Assembly (NCBI GenBank): GCA_050011095.1
Contig: JBEKJU010000004.1
Span: 1-32,922 of the forward strand
Reading direction: 5' to 3'
Origin: JBEKJU01 sp050011095
GTDB taxonomy: Bacteria; Desulfobacterota; Syntrophorhabdia; Syntrophorhabdales; WCHB1-27
DNA length: 32,922 bases
The notes beneath the pieces were generated by a model. It was not told where the DNA came from. It worked only from the letters and a program-made list of their open reading frames with translations, and did no database searches. Positions within the stretch are counted from its first letter, which is position 1. Each line of letters starts with the position of its first letter. Below are positions 15,347 through 24,642 of the stretch, one piece after another. The translations under genes and the position numbers were made by a program.

Positions 15347-18289
15347 GTGTCCATAGAGCAGAATACCGAGACATACAAACGGCAGTTTTGCCAGGAAATA
15401 CGTGAGATCATCGATCAGGTGAGCGAAGATATCCTCAAGGCGGAGACCGCGCCGGAAGACCGGGATCTCTTGAATGCCATTTTCAGGGGCATCCATACCA
15501 TCAAGGGCAGCGCCGGCATGTTTGGTATGGATGTCCTGGGCCAATTTGCGCACCATTTTGAGGAACTCCTCGGCGGCGTACGGGAAGGCACTATCACGCT
15601 GACCTCCGACATCGTCGATATAGTCCTTTCGGGAACCGATGCAATAGGAGAGATGGCAAGCGCATACGAGAAAGGGGAGAAGCCCGCTGTCGACGAGGGG
15701 CTTCTTGAGCGTCTGGCCGGTCTGCTCGTACGCGACAAGGGTGACCAGGCGCCGCCGGACAGTCATTCTGAAAACGGACCGAAGGGCGGTGCACCGGAGG
15801 GGCAGGCTGTTCTGCTGCAAGCGAGCCCATCCCTCCAGGAACTCCCACCGGAGCTCTCCGTATCACTCGATGGGGCGACCGAGGACAGGCTTCATCTCTA
15901 CAGGGTCGAGGTCAACTTCACTTCCGAGCTATTCGAAAACGGCTACGACCCTGCCGTATTGCTGAAAAACCTTCAGTTAATCTCGGCGCGCTACATCCCC
16001 ACCGCCGGTCATCGGTCGGTACCGGCATTAGGTGAGTTCAAGCCCCTCTGTCTCTATCTCCACCCCGTCGTCTACCTTGCGACCGATAGAGAAGCATCCG
16101 AGGTCCGGGAGATGGCCCTTGACCCCGGACTCATCTCTGTGACCGAACTGGGATATCCTGGGAAAGAGACGTCTGATGCCGGGTCCGTTGATGCAGATTC
16201 TGAAGACCCCGGCATTAACGAAGAGAGCCTGAGGGAGTTTCTCGTCGGTGCAAGCGAGATGATCGAGTCTCTTGAAAGGGCCGTCATTGACTATGAGCGC
16301 AATAACTCTCAAAATGCGCTCAACGATATTTTCAGGACTGTCCATAACCTGAAAGGAGATGCAGGCTACATCGGTCTTCAAAACGTGGTCCTTTTTGCCC
16401 ATGCGCTCGAATCGCTGCTCGAGCGTCTCCGTTCCGGGGCTATGAAGCGGACGTCCGATATTGTCGACCTTCTTCTCAAAGCGACTGACTTCTTGCGGGA
16501 CGCCATAAAGAAGCTGGGGGCCGGCGAGAAGAGGATGAAGCTTCCGCCGCTCTACGAACAACTCCGGCAATCTATCATCACGGCACCGGAACGGGGGTTG
16601 GCGGAGCACGTAGTCGCTGCCGTATCTGACGAAACCATCAAGGCCTTTCTTGAACAGTCGTTTCAACACAGGGAGATACTCTCGGGCGCTCTCAAGGCAG
16701 GGCCGTTCGGCGACGGCACACTGAAAATAGTCGCCCGGTCTCTCGATGGTCTGCAAAGAGCCTCCGCATTCGTCGGATTGAAAAGGCTCTCGTTTCTCTG
16801 CGGTCATGCCACGGGTCTGCTGCATGATGAGGGTGCCCTGCACAGTGCAGTAGAGGAGATTGTCGCAATCATTGCGGGACTGGAAGCGGGTCCGAAGCGG
16901 CTGGGGCAGATACTGGTCGAGGAGGGCAAGGTCACCGAACAGGACATCAAGGAGGTCCTGTCCCGCCAGAAGCCGATCGGCGAGATGCTTGTCGAGGAAG
17001 GGAAAGTTACCACATCGGACGTGCAAGAGGCATTGCACGCGCAGGAATTGATGGAAGCGGCAAGGCAGGCGCATCCGGGGGCCGTCGAGAGTGAAACGAA
17101 GACCATCCGAGTAGATGAGCGCAGGATCGACCAGCTCACTAATATGGCCGGAGAGTTTCTCGTGGCCCGGAACACCTACGACTATCTACTGGGTGAACTG
17201 GGCGCCATCGCTTCCGTACCCCAGGCGATGATCCGGTCGCTCAAGGACAACCTTTACCTTCTTTCCAGGGTGACGAACGAGATGCAGCAGGGCGTCATGT
17301 CCCTCAGGATGGTCCCCATCAGGGGCATATTCCAGAAGTTCCAGCGGGTTGTCAGGGATATCTCGCGGAAACAGCAGAAAATGATAGAGCTGGCAACCGA
17401 GGGGGATGACACCGAGATCGATAAAAATGTGGGCGACATGCTTTCCGACCCCTTGATCCACATCATCAGGAACTCATGCGATCATGGGATAGAAACCCCC
17501 GAGGAGCGCAGGGCCGCCGGAAAGCCGGAGCGGGGAACCATACTGCTCAAGTCATGGCAGGAGGGGAGCGATCTCATCATCCGGGTGGTTGACGACGGCA
17601 GGGGCATATCCAGGCATAAGGTCTATGAGAAGGCTAAAAGCCTTGGGATGGACGTGGCGTCGCCTGACGATGATTCCATCCTTACGGTGATTTTTATGCC
17701 GGGCTTTTCCACGAAGGCGGAAGCAACCGATATTTCCGGTCGCGGTGTCGGCATGGATGTGGTAAACACCGCGGTGACGTCCCTTGGCGGCAAGGTGGAA
17801 GTCCACTCCGAGGAGGGTTCAGGCACCGAGATAACTCTTACCATTCCCATGAAGATGGGCGTGAGCGACGCTCTCCTCGTAGAGTCACTCGGCAAAACAT
17901 ATGCTTTCCCTCTCGATTATGTCGTTGAAACGGTAAAAGTGGCGCCTGAACGGCTGCGAAAGCTTCATGATCGGTGGGGATTCTGCCACCGGGACGAAGT
18001 GCTCCCTGCGGGCACGCTTGAGATGCTGCTGGACGGAGGAAACAATGGCGCCCGGAAGAGCAGACTCGGGAAGAGAGAGGTGACGTCCGATAGAGAAGAA
18101 GTGCCCATGGTGATCGTAAGGGTTGGGACGGGCAAACTGGGTGTTGTGGTCGATCGCCTCTGCAAGAATATGGAGGTCGCCATCAAACCTGTGCCTGAAT
18201 CGCTTTCGCAGATAGATGTGGTGAGTGGTGTGAGCATCCTTGGGGATGGCCGAGCCGTGCTGGTGCTCAACCCTGAAAAACTTGTGTAG
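15347..18289 (+). CDS. cheA: Chemotaxis histidine kinase CheA with three Hpt-like modules
   Basis: This 980-residue CheA starts at a GTG after a GGGGG run. Hpt-1 carries H50 (IFRGIHTIKGSAG). A P2-like segment spans about 184-270. Hpt-2 carries H333 (IFRTVHNLKGDAG). A third Hpt-like helix pair near 455-485 has D467 where the His should be (RSLDGLQRASAFVGL), so it cannot take phosphate in the usual way. Two tandem 25-residue repeats follow (about 519-568, ILVEEGKVTEQD and MLVEEGKVTTSD), a motif known from type II secretion/MshE-type N-domains. Then come the dimerisation helices (near 586), HATPase (N box N709, GRGVGMDVV near 801) and a C-terminal CheW-like domain. There is no receiver. It should autophosphorylate and pass phosphate to both CheY copies, CheB and perhaps the Hpt and GGDEF/EAL proteins downstream. 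Confidence 0.96.
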   Translation: MSIEQNTETYKRQFCQEIREIIDQVSEDILKAETAPEDRDLLNAIFRGIHTIKGSAGMFGMDVLGQFAHHFEELLGGVREGTITLTSDIVDIVLSGTDAIGEMASAYEKGEKPAVDEGLLERLAGLLVRDKGDQAPPDSHSENGPKGGAPEGQAVLLQASPSLQELPPELSVSLDGATEDRLHLYRVEVNFTSELFENGYDPAVLLKNLQLISARYIPTAGHRSVPALGEFKPLCLYLHPVVYLATDREASEVREMALDPGLISVTELGYPGKETSDAGSVDADSEDPGINEESLREFLVGASEMIESLERAVIDYERNNSQNALNDIFRTVHNLKGDAGYIGLQNVVLFAHALESLLERLRSGAMKRTSDIVDLLLKATDFLRDAIKKLGAGEKRMKLPPLYEQLRQSIITAPERGLAEHVVAAVSDETIKAFLEQSFQHREILSGALKAGPFGDGTLKIVARSLDGLQRASAFVGLKRLSFLCGHATGLLHDEGALHSAVEEIVAIIAGLEAGPKRLGQILVEEGKVTEQDIKEVLSRQKPIGEMLVEEGKVTTSDVQEALHAQELMEAARQAHPGAVESETKTIRVDERRIDQLTNMAGEFLVARNTYDYLLGELGAIASVPQAMIRSLKDNLYLLSRVTNEMQQGVMSLRMVPIRGIFQKFQRVVRDISRKQQKMIELATEGDDTEIDKNVGDMLSDPLIHIIRNSCDHGIETPEERRAAGKPERGTILLKSWQEGSDLIIRVVDDGRGISRHKVYEKAKSLGMDVASPDDDSILTVIFMPGFSTKAEATDISGRGVGMDVVNTAVTSLGGKVEVHSEEGSGTEITLTIPMKMGVSDALLVESLGKTYAFPLDYVVETVKVAPERLRKLHDRWGFCHRDEVLPAGTLEMLLDGGNNGARKSRLGKREVTSDREEVPMVIVRVGTGKLGVVVDRLCKNMEVAIKPVPESLSQIDVVSGVSILGDGRAVLVLNPEKLV

Positions 18290-18354
18290 TCCTCCACCTC
18301 GACTCCCTGGCGTAACGTGGGGAGATCAGGAGGTAGGGCGGGAGGCTTAAGCCA

Positions 18355-19575
18355 GTGTTTATACCTTTTTGGCTCTTAGCGGTCCTCTTGCTCGCAGCAG
18401 CAACCGCCGGGTATGCGCTATCAACAGTTTTTTCTCGAGGGGGCAGATCGAAGCCTCGGAGAGCTGAAGGGCAGAGCTCCCTCAACCGTCAATCCCCACA
18501 GAGGGATGCGCACCTCGAGAAGATAGCGAACATGATTATGCCGTTTCAGCGGAAACTCATCCTGGTGAGGGAGACAATCCCCGTGCTTGTGGGACAACTA
18601 AAGGATGCGTCTTCGAGGGTCGAAGGGTCGGCCGTTGATCTGGTCTCCCAGTTTACAAGACTGACGGATGAGATCTCGAAGAGCATAGATACGACTGCAA
18701 GCGTATTGAAGAGCGTCAGAGGAAAGATCGCTCAGACTGACGAAAAGCGCCGGGCAAAGCTTTCACGGAACGACGAATCAGGGGGAGACGGTATTTTAGG
18801 GCATGAGATAGTGGTCAGGCGCTTAAGTGAAGACCTGCAAAAAATCGTGGAGGGCAAGGCTGACCACATGCAGAAGCTCGACGAGATTTTGGGCAAAGTG
18901 AGGGGCATCCTCCCCTTTTCGGACGAGATTGCCGATATAGCGGACAACACCAAACTCCTGGCCCTGAACGCAAGTATCGAGGCGGCCCGGGCCGGCGCGG
19001 TAGGCAGTGGTTTCTCCGTGGTAGCAGAGGAGGTGGGTAAGCTTGCCATGAGGTCCGCGGGATCTGCCCGTGAGGTAAAGGCGGGGCTCGCGTCAACGAA
19101 TGCCTTTATTGTGGAAACACATGCCTCTATTAAAGACGCAATAGAGGTGGAGAAAACTTTCATCAATTCGATTATAGCTCGTCTCAAAGACTTCCTCTCT
19201 TCCATGGCTGAAACCACGTCGCAGCTGGCAGCCATGATGCAGGATTCGGTTGGCAATGCCTCTCGGCTCAAGGAAGAGATTGAGGCGATCGTCGTGGACC
19301 TCCAGTTTGAAGATGTGACGAAACAGGTGGTCGGCCATGTCGTTCAGATCCTCGATACGATGAGGGAGGAGCTTTCTAGCATAGATCTGGCTGCGGACAT
19401 CGAGAACGAACTCGTCCACCTTGGAATGAAAGAGGAGATTCTCAAAAAGATCGAGATAGTCTACACGATGGAACGGGAGAGAAAGGTTGCGGCGGACGTG
19501 TTACAGCGGTCGCCGGGGGCGCCGAACAACGGGACGGGTTCGACTAAAGGCGGCGACGATGTGACGTTCTTTTGA
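18355..19575 (+). CDS. Membrane-anchored MCP-like protein with CheZ-like DxxxQ motif
   Basis: This 406-residue protein starts at a GTG preceded by GGGAGG. A single N-terminal membrane helix (about residues 5-24) is followed directly by a basic stretch and coiled coil, with no periplasmic sensor domain. A receptor tip lies at about 192-242 (LLALNASIEAARAG, VVAEEVGKLA). Residues 316-324 read LQFEDVTKQ, which resembles the CheZ active-site segment (LQFQDLTGQ) with the D and Q (D320, Q324) at the right spacing. It could be an inner-membrane receptor that anchors the array, with the last motif either a CheY-phosphatase site or only a shared helix pattern. It lies 65 bp after cheA on the same strand, and no other CheY phosphatase is seen in the operon. 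Confidence 0.88.
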   Translation: MFIPFWLLAVLLLAAATAGYALSTVFSRGGRSKPRRAEGQSSLNRQSPQRDAHLEKIANMIMPFQRKLILVRETIPVLVGQLKDASSRVEGSAVDLVSQFTRLTDEISKSIDTTASVLKSVRGKIAQTDEKRRAKLSRNDESGGDGILGHEIVVRRLSEDLQKIVEGKADHMQKLDEILGKVRGILPFSDEIADIADNTKLLALNASIEAARAGAVGSGFSVVAEEVGKLAMRSAGSAREVKAGLASTNAFIVETHASIKDAIEVEKTFINSIIARLKDFLSSMAETTSQLAAMMQDSVGNASRLKEEIEAIVVDLQFEDVTKQVVGHVVQILDTMREELSSIDLAADIENELVHLGMKEEILKKIEIVYTMERERKVAADVLQRSPGAPNNGTGSTKGGDDVTFF

Positions 19576-19713
19576 ACGTGCGAGAGCGAGGCTTGCACGA
19601 GAGGCTATCCATAAATTTGGTTTTGGATTACATGAAAGAGAAGGAAAGACAGGCGAGGCTATCGTTGATGGCAATGGAGGCATCGAAGCTTCAAATGCGG
19701 GGAGGAGGGAAGA

Positions 19714-20208
19714 GTGAAAACACAACGACACGCCGGAGAAAACGTGTTGACGCCGACAAAGTCGGGCACTACCACTGCTGACAACGGGGATGGCTCTGAC
19801 ACCAGACAAAGACGGGGCCGGCAAGGGGAGGCAGAAGCCCGCGGCCCGGTGATCGACATATCGGTCCTTGATAGCGTTCGGGCCTTCCAGCGGGAAGGTA
19901 CTCCCGACCTCGTAGACAAACTCGTTACCCATTACCTGGAAGACGCAGCGGAAACAATCAAGGCCCTTGGAGCGGCGGTGGAGGACAAAAACACTCGGGA
20001 TACCTTTCGTCTCGCCCACAAGCTCAAATCGAACAGTGCGTATGTCGGCGCCGTCCATTTGTCGTCCCTGCTCACGGATCTCGGAGCCCTCGCTCGTCAG
20101 AACGAGGTTAAGGGAGCCATGGGCTTGTTTATGGCCATAGAACAGGAATTCGAGTCTGTTGAAAGAGCTTTGGCGGCACAGGTGCGAACCCGTATTGCTT
20201 CACGGTAG
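19714..20208 (+). CDS. Stand-alone Hpt (histidine phosphotransfer) protein
   Basis: This 164-residue protein starts at a GTG preceded by GGGGAGGAGGG. The first ~45 residues are polar and low-complexity. The Hpt four-helix bundle follows, with H102 in AHKLKSNSAYVGA, where the usual Gly after the second Lys is Ser. It should relay phosphate between receivers, for example from the hybrid kinase or CheA branch to the receiver of the GGDEF/EAL protein that begins 71 bp later. It lies 138 bp after the membrane MCP-like gene. Confidence 0.9.
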   Translation: MKTQRHAGENVLTPTKSGTTTADNGDGSDTRQRRGRQGEAEARGPVIDISVLDSVRAFQREGTPDLVDKLVTHYLEDAAETIKALGAAVEDKNTRDTFRLAHKLKSNSAYVGAVHLSSLLTDLGALARQNEVKGAMGLFMAIEQEFESVERALAAQVRTRIASR

Positions 20209-20279
20209 AGACAAAGCACCTTCCTGAAAGGAGTTACAGAGTCAGGCGATATAAGCGAACATGATGCAAGGAGATCACA

Positions 20280-22433
20280 ATGGGTAGGTCCGTTGAAGGT
20301 TCCAAGAAGCCGACTGTGCTGATCGTGGATGATGAGGTCGCCGCTCGGCTCGTCACGGGGGAAGCCCTGCTCAACGCCGGCTTTGCCGTGGAGGAGGCGG
20401 AAGACGGTGCGGTCGCCTTGCGAATATTTGAGCAACTGAAACCCGATATCGTTATCGCCGATGTAATGATGCCGATAATGGATGGTTTCGCCCTCTGTGA
20501 AGAGATACGCCGGAAACCGGGAGGGAAGTTGTTGCCCGTTCTCATGGTGACCGCACTCGACGACATAGAATCCATCCATCGAGCTTATGAGGTCGGCGCT
20601 ACTGATTTTATCACCAAACCCTTTAACTGGCTGGTCCTGGCTCAAAGAATACGGCACATGGTCCGGGAAAGTAAGCTCATTGATGACCTCAGTCGAAGCG
20701 AAGCAAAGAACCGTGCTCTTTTGAGTGCAATTCCCGACGCCATGTTCCGGATAAGTAACGATGGAACAATTCTCGAATCAAGAGTGTCAAAGGACTTCGA
20801 CCTTGCCGACGCCCGGAGTCAGGTGACCGGAAAGAAGCTCTATGAGACCCTGCCCCCCCATATTGTTCAAAACGCCATGAAGGCCATGGAAAACGCCCTC
20901 AATAAGGGCACCACGGAGAATCTGGAGTATCAGCTGATTCTTGATGGAACGGTGCGCTACTTTGAAGCGAGGGTCGTGGGGAGCGGGCAGAACGAGACGT
21001 TGAGCATCGTAAGGGACGTCACCGACCGTCGGAGGGCCCAGGACCAGCTCCTTCGCGACGCCCTCTATGATCCGCTTACCGGTCTGGCGAACCGCTCACT
21101 TCTCATGGATAGACTCGAACAGTCTCTGGGCCGCGTGAAACGCTCCAAGAAGGAGACCTTCGCTATCCTCTTCCTTGACCTCGATAGGTTCAAGAATGTG
21201 AACGATACCCTCGGCCACATCGTGGGAGACAAGGTTCTTACCGGCATCGGGCAGAAGCTGCAGTCCTGCGTCCGACCCGGCGACACGGTGGCGAGGTTGG
21301 GGGGAGACGAATTTGTCATCCTCCTCGAAAATGTCGTCGACCTGACGACAGCGACCATGATAACGGAGAGGATTGAATGCAGCCTGTCGCAACCGATGAG
21401 CCTCGATGGCCATGACATCGTCATGCTCGCAAGCATAGGGATCGTTGTCGCGTCAGACGATTATGAAAAACCGGAGGATGTCCTTCGGAATGCAGACATA
21501 GCGGTATATCAGGCAAAAGCTATGGGCAGAGGCTATCATGTCATCTTTGACCAATCGATGTATCAGAATACAGTGGCCCTTATCGAACTTGAAAGCGAAT
21601 TGCGGAGGGCTGTCGAGCGACAGGAGTTATTTCTTCAGTATCAACCCGTCGTGTCACTCGAGACGGGCTCCATGGTGTCCCTGGAAGCACTAATACGTTG
21701 GCAGCATCCTGAACGTGGTGTTGTGTCTCCTGACAAATTCATCCCCCTTGCGGAAGACACCGGTCTGATCGTCGCGATCGGAGAATGGATGTTACGAAAA
21801 GCTTGCGAGCAGATCTCGGAATGGCAAACGTCTCGCGGTTCTTCACCGATTGTCGCAGTCAACATCTCCGGGCATCAGCTCAAACAATCCGATTTTGCCT
21901 CGGTCGTCAAACAGATTCTCGATGAATTCGGGCTCTCGCCCGAATGTATTGAACTGGAGCTTACGGAGAGCGTCTTGATGGATAACCTGGAGCACACAAA
22001 TAACGTTCTTTCCGAGCTAAGAAGAATGGGCCTTCATCTGAGCCTCGATGATTTCGGGACCGGCTATTCCTCGCTCAGCTACCTCCAGCGCTTTCCCGTG
22101 CAAAAGCTGAAAGTGGACCGGAGTTTTATAATGGGACTCGGGCTCGATTCAAGCAGCTCGCAGATCGTGGCCGCCATTTTCCAACTCGCCAATGTACTCG
22201 GTCTGGATGTGGTGGCTGAAGGTGTTGAGACAAGCGAGGTAGCTTCCCGCCTACGGGAAATGGGGTGTAGGCTGGCTCAGGGATTTTACTTCGCAAAGCC
22301 TTCAGACGCCGAAAGCCTCCGTTTCCCCTGCTCTGGCGATGAGACAACGGGTACAATGGGCGAAGGATCAAGTTCAGGTACGAAGAAGCGGACCGCCACG
22401 CCTCCACGCCCCGCATGGCCTCTCTCGTTGTAA
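20280..22433 (+). CDS. Response regulator with PAS, GGDEF and EAL domains (c-di-GMP turnover)
   Basis: This 717-residue protein has a receiver (D61 in IADVMMPIMDGF, K-P in ITKPFNW), a PAS domain (about 140-255), a diguanylate cyclase domain with intact GGDEF (341-345) and an EAL phosphodiesterase domain with intact E469-A470-L471. The EAL metal and base residues are also present (NISGHQ, ELTESVL, DDFGTGYSSLSYL, KVDRSF, VAEGVET, QGFYFAKP). Both catalytic halves look functional, so the net direction of c-di-GMP turnover cannot be told from sequence. AAGGAG precedes the ATG. As the last intact gene of the chemosensory block, next to an Hpt gene, it is the likely output that turns chemosensory phosphorylation into c-di-GMP change. 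The last ~30 residues are a low-complexity tail. Confidence 0.96.
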   Translation: MGRSVEGSKKPTVLIVDDEVAARLVTGEALLNAGFAVEEAEDGAVALRIFEQLKPDIVIADVMMPIMDGFALCEEIRRKPGGKLLPVLMVTALDDIESIHRAYEVGATDFITKPFNWLVLAQRIRHMVRESKLIDDLSRSEAKNRALLSAIPDAMFRISNDGTILESRVSKDFDLADARSQVTGKKLYETLPPHIVQNAMKAMENALNKGTTENLEYQLILDGTVRYFEARVVGSGQNETLSIVRDVTDRRRAQDQLLRDALYDPLTGLANRSLLMDRLEQSLGRVKRSKKETFAILFLDLDRFKNVNDTLGHIVGDKVLTGIGQKLQSCVRPGDTVARLGGDEFVILLENVVDLTTATMITERIECSLSQPMSLDGHDIVMLASIGIVVASDDYEKPEDVLRNADIAVYQAKAMGRGYHVIFDQSMYQNTVALIELESELRRAVERQELFLQYQPVVSLETGSMVSLEALIRWQHPERGVVSPDKFIPLAEDTGLIVAIGEWMLRKACEQISEWQTSRGSSPIVAVNISGHQLKQSDFASVVKQILDEFGLSPECIELELTESVLMDNLEHTNNVLSELRRMGLHLSLDDFGTGYSSLSYLQRFPVQKLKVDRSFIMGLGLDSSSSQIVAAIFQLANVLGLDVVAEGVETSEVASRLREMGCRLAQGFYFAKPSDAESLRFPCSGDETTGTMGEGSSSGTKKRTATPPRPAWPLSL

Positions 22434-22435
22434 GG

Positions 22436-22884
22436 ATTTTCACCCTTCTTGTGGCTATCTCGGGCGATCACCGGCAGCACCATCCTTACCATCTGTTCCT
22501 CCGCCCAGATAGACCTCATGGCCATAAAGCGATTTCTCGGCTCCTATCTTCAAGCTTGCACATCATCAGCGGTGGGTAAGAGAAACCTTGGTATCCATGG
22601 ACACGGCGGAAGATAAGGTGGGCACCGAGGTGAGATACTCCTCGCAGGTATCGACCGCCCTCTAAGTGATCGTAAAAAGTATCAACCAACTGCAGGTCGG
22701 CGTCCACCAGATAACGAATGCCACGGGGGGATGAGCGCCGCGACCGACGAGATTGCGAGAGACATAAACCAGACTTCGGTGGTGACGCAAGAGACCAATT
22801 TCTTCTCAGAGGAGATACCCCAGACAGCGGCAAGCGTTTTCGACCTGTCAAAATCTTTGAAGGGGTTGTTCATAACTTTAAAGT
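22436..22884 (+). pseudogene. Decayed, frameshifted methyl-accepting chemotaxis protein
   Basis: After the GGDEF/EAL stop, several frames give pieces of an MCP. A hydrophobic start (FTLLVAIS, then AITGSTILTICSSAQ in another frame) is followed by coiled-coil sequence (VSMDTAEDKVG...VIVKSINQLQVGVHQITNAT) with an internal stop. After a frameshift near 22730 comes MSAATDEIARDINQTSVVTQ and the typical receptor end (SSEEI-like, then DLSKSLKGL). The conserved tip is missing, so the gene has both internal deletion and frameshifts. It was probably the last receptor of the operon. The N-terminal part is less certain than the C-terminal part (22576-22884). Confidence 0.6.
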
Positions 22885-23640
22885 GTAGGACCGTTTCCTC
22901 ATCCTGGATTACAGCGCCTCGACGGGTTGTTGCCTCTTGCTGGCAAGTTAGAATAACCATCCTTTATACGTCTCGTCATTGGCCGATATGGCCATCCACC
23001 CACGCCCCTCTTCATTTTAGCGGGATGAAATCATGCATGAGAATTTGCAAAGTCGGATGCGCTATTTCAGCTTGCTTACTATTATGGCACCCTGCTTCCA
23101 CCACACCTCTCATATTACATCATGAGGCCACCAGGATCTGAATATGACTTCGAGGGGAACTCCGTTCCGGCTCGCATAGGTTGCTGAATGGCGTCTCAGA
23201 TTGTGGGGCCGTATCTTCACCTTCATTTTGTCAGACGACGCAAATGTACTTAGGCAGGATGAGCGGGGCCTCTTCAACCTACGTTTCAACCTTATGAATG
23301 GTTATCCTCAGAAATCGTGAAACAGGCAAAATTACCAGTTGTGTGAAGCCATTGAGCGAAAGAATCCTTTCCTTTTGAAGATTACCCTGAAGGACTGCAG
23401 TGTGAGCCAAGCAGGGTACATAATCCTTCTGTCCTTTTGGGGGGGGGGTGAGGGTGGCTATCTATGACGGTATTCCGGTCGCCGCCAACAGAAGCCGACC
23501 GGCGGCCCCCTTGTGATGCCGGTTCCGGTGAGATCTTGCGTGAAGGATGCAAAAACACCAACTCCGTTTAAGGGAAGAGGTTGGAGAGCATGGGAGCCCC
23601 GAAACTCGCGGCCGCCGCAGAACGGCTTCGTTCCGCACGT
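22885..23640. other. Gene-free stretch between the MCP remnant and the RIT element
   Basis: No convincing coding sequence is seen on either strand. It holds the candidate left end of the RIT element (23230-23253), a run of ten G (23439-23448), and a hairpin CCGGTCG (23475-23481)/CGACCGG (23496-23502) that is 139 bp beyond the stop of the last recombinase gene. Confidence 0.55.
23230..23253. repeat. Candidate left terminal inverted repeat of the RIT element
   Basis: GTCAGACGACGCAAATG is matched, in reverse complement, by GTCTAGACCACGCAAATT at 26968-26951, with one gap and two mismatches, and both continue to a nearby TTAG. It lies about 390 bp beyond the end of the third recombinase gene. Confidence 0.5.
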
Positions 23641-24642
23641 TCACAGAGACTCTAACCATCTAAGCAGATTTTGGGGAAGCGGTTTGGCTTTCTTTTTATC
23701 TCGGGAGGGAGTGCCGACTCGTTCTAAAGCCTCTCGCCGCATTTCCAGATTCGTCTCTACGTACACCTCGGTTGATTTGAGATTCGCGTGCCCGAGGATA
23801 TTCTTGATCGTAATGGGATCCATTCCCCCTTGGAGCAGGTGCATGGCTTTTGTATGTCTCAGCGTGTGGGGACTAATGCCTGATCTACCCAGGCGAGGCA
23901 TCTCTTGCTTGGCGGCGGCCAGGTATTTCTTCATAACGTAACGCGCGCCATACCGCGAGAGTTGCTGTCCATAACGATTCAAGAAGCATGGCTTATCGTC
24001 TTCCGGGGAACGGCCTTGCTCGGCCAGAAAGCGGCTGACGACGCGGGCCGTCTGGGGAAGGAGAGGACAAAGGCGGTCCTTTCGTCCTTTTCCGGTTACT
24101 CGCACGAAGGCAGGCCTCTCGAGGCGGAACGCAGCCGGCGTGAGGTTAAGCAATTCCTGTATTCGTGCGCCTGTATCATAGAGAAGCGCGAGAAGCACGT
24201 AGTCCCGTTCACCCCTCACCGCAGTGCGGTCCACGTGGGCAAGAAGGCTTTTCGTTTCTTCCTCGGTCAGGTAACCCAAGACCCTTTGGGAGGCCTTCTT
24301 GTAACGTATCGCAAGGATGCGCTGGCAGAACAAGGCAAGTTCCGGCTCTCGCCAAAGGACGTAACGGAAGAAGGAATGGATTGCCGCCAGGCGTGCGTTG
24401 CGAGTGTTTATGCTGTTTCTCCGCTCCTTTTCCAGGTGATTAAGGAATTCCAAGATCGTCTCGGCTGACAGATCCTCAAAGGAAAGGCGGTCGACGGCGC
24501 GGCGGTGGAGCCGGGCGGCGAAGCATAGAAACATCTTGAGTGCGTCCCGGTACGTGAGCACAGTATGACGGCTTGCGTTTCGTTCCTTGACCAGGTAGAG
24601 CATAAAGAAATCTGTAATTAATGCTGCAAGAGCGATACTCAT
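23641..24642 (-). CDS. ritC: RIT tyrosine recombinase, third gene
   Basis: This 333-residue tyrosine recombinase has an N-terminal SAM-like core-binding domain (about 1-100). The catalytic domain has the first Arg in DTGARIQELL, the beta-hairpin Lys in TGKGRKDRL, the HTLRHT box, GHANLKSTEVY with nucleophile Tyr294, and a basic tail. The start is the ATG at 24642, whose ATGA overlaps the stop of the second gene. A longer reading frame to 24819 is only overlap with the upstream gene. All catalytic residues are present, so it should be active. It works with the two upstream recombinases in the RIT element. Confidence 0.93.
   Translation of the reverse strand: MSIALAALITDFFMLYLVKERNASRHTVLTYRDALKMFLCFAARLHRRAVDRLSFEDLSAETILEFLNHLEKERRNSINTRNARLAAIHSFFRYVLWREPELALFCQRILAIRYKKASQRVLGYLTEEETKSLLAHVDRTAVRGERDYVLLALLYDTGARIQELLNLTPAAFRLERPAFVRVTGKGRKDRLCPLLPQTARVVSRFLAEQGRSPEDDKPCFLNRYGQQLSRYGARYVMKKYLAAAKQEMPRLGRSGISPHTLRHTKAMHLLQGGMDPITIKNILGHANLKSTEVYVETNLEMRREALERVGTPSRDKKKAKPLPQNLLRWLESL

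Noticed and set aside
19572..19781. A 69-residue open frame between the membrane MCP-like gene and the Hpt gene
   Set aside because: It needs a TTG start overlapping the previous stop, has no good ribosome site, is merely charged and low-complexity, and overlaps the Hpt gene by 68 bases.
23439..23448. Run of ten G as a phase-variation tract
   Set aside because: No open frame runs through it with a start or promoter arrangement suited to phase variation; it may also be a sequencing artefact.
23462..23941. Plus- and minus-strand short frames around the end of the third recombinase
   Set aside because: They are antisense to the recombinase gene or composed of biased residues without recognisable features.
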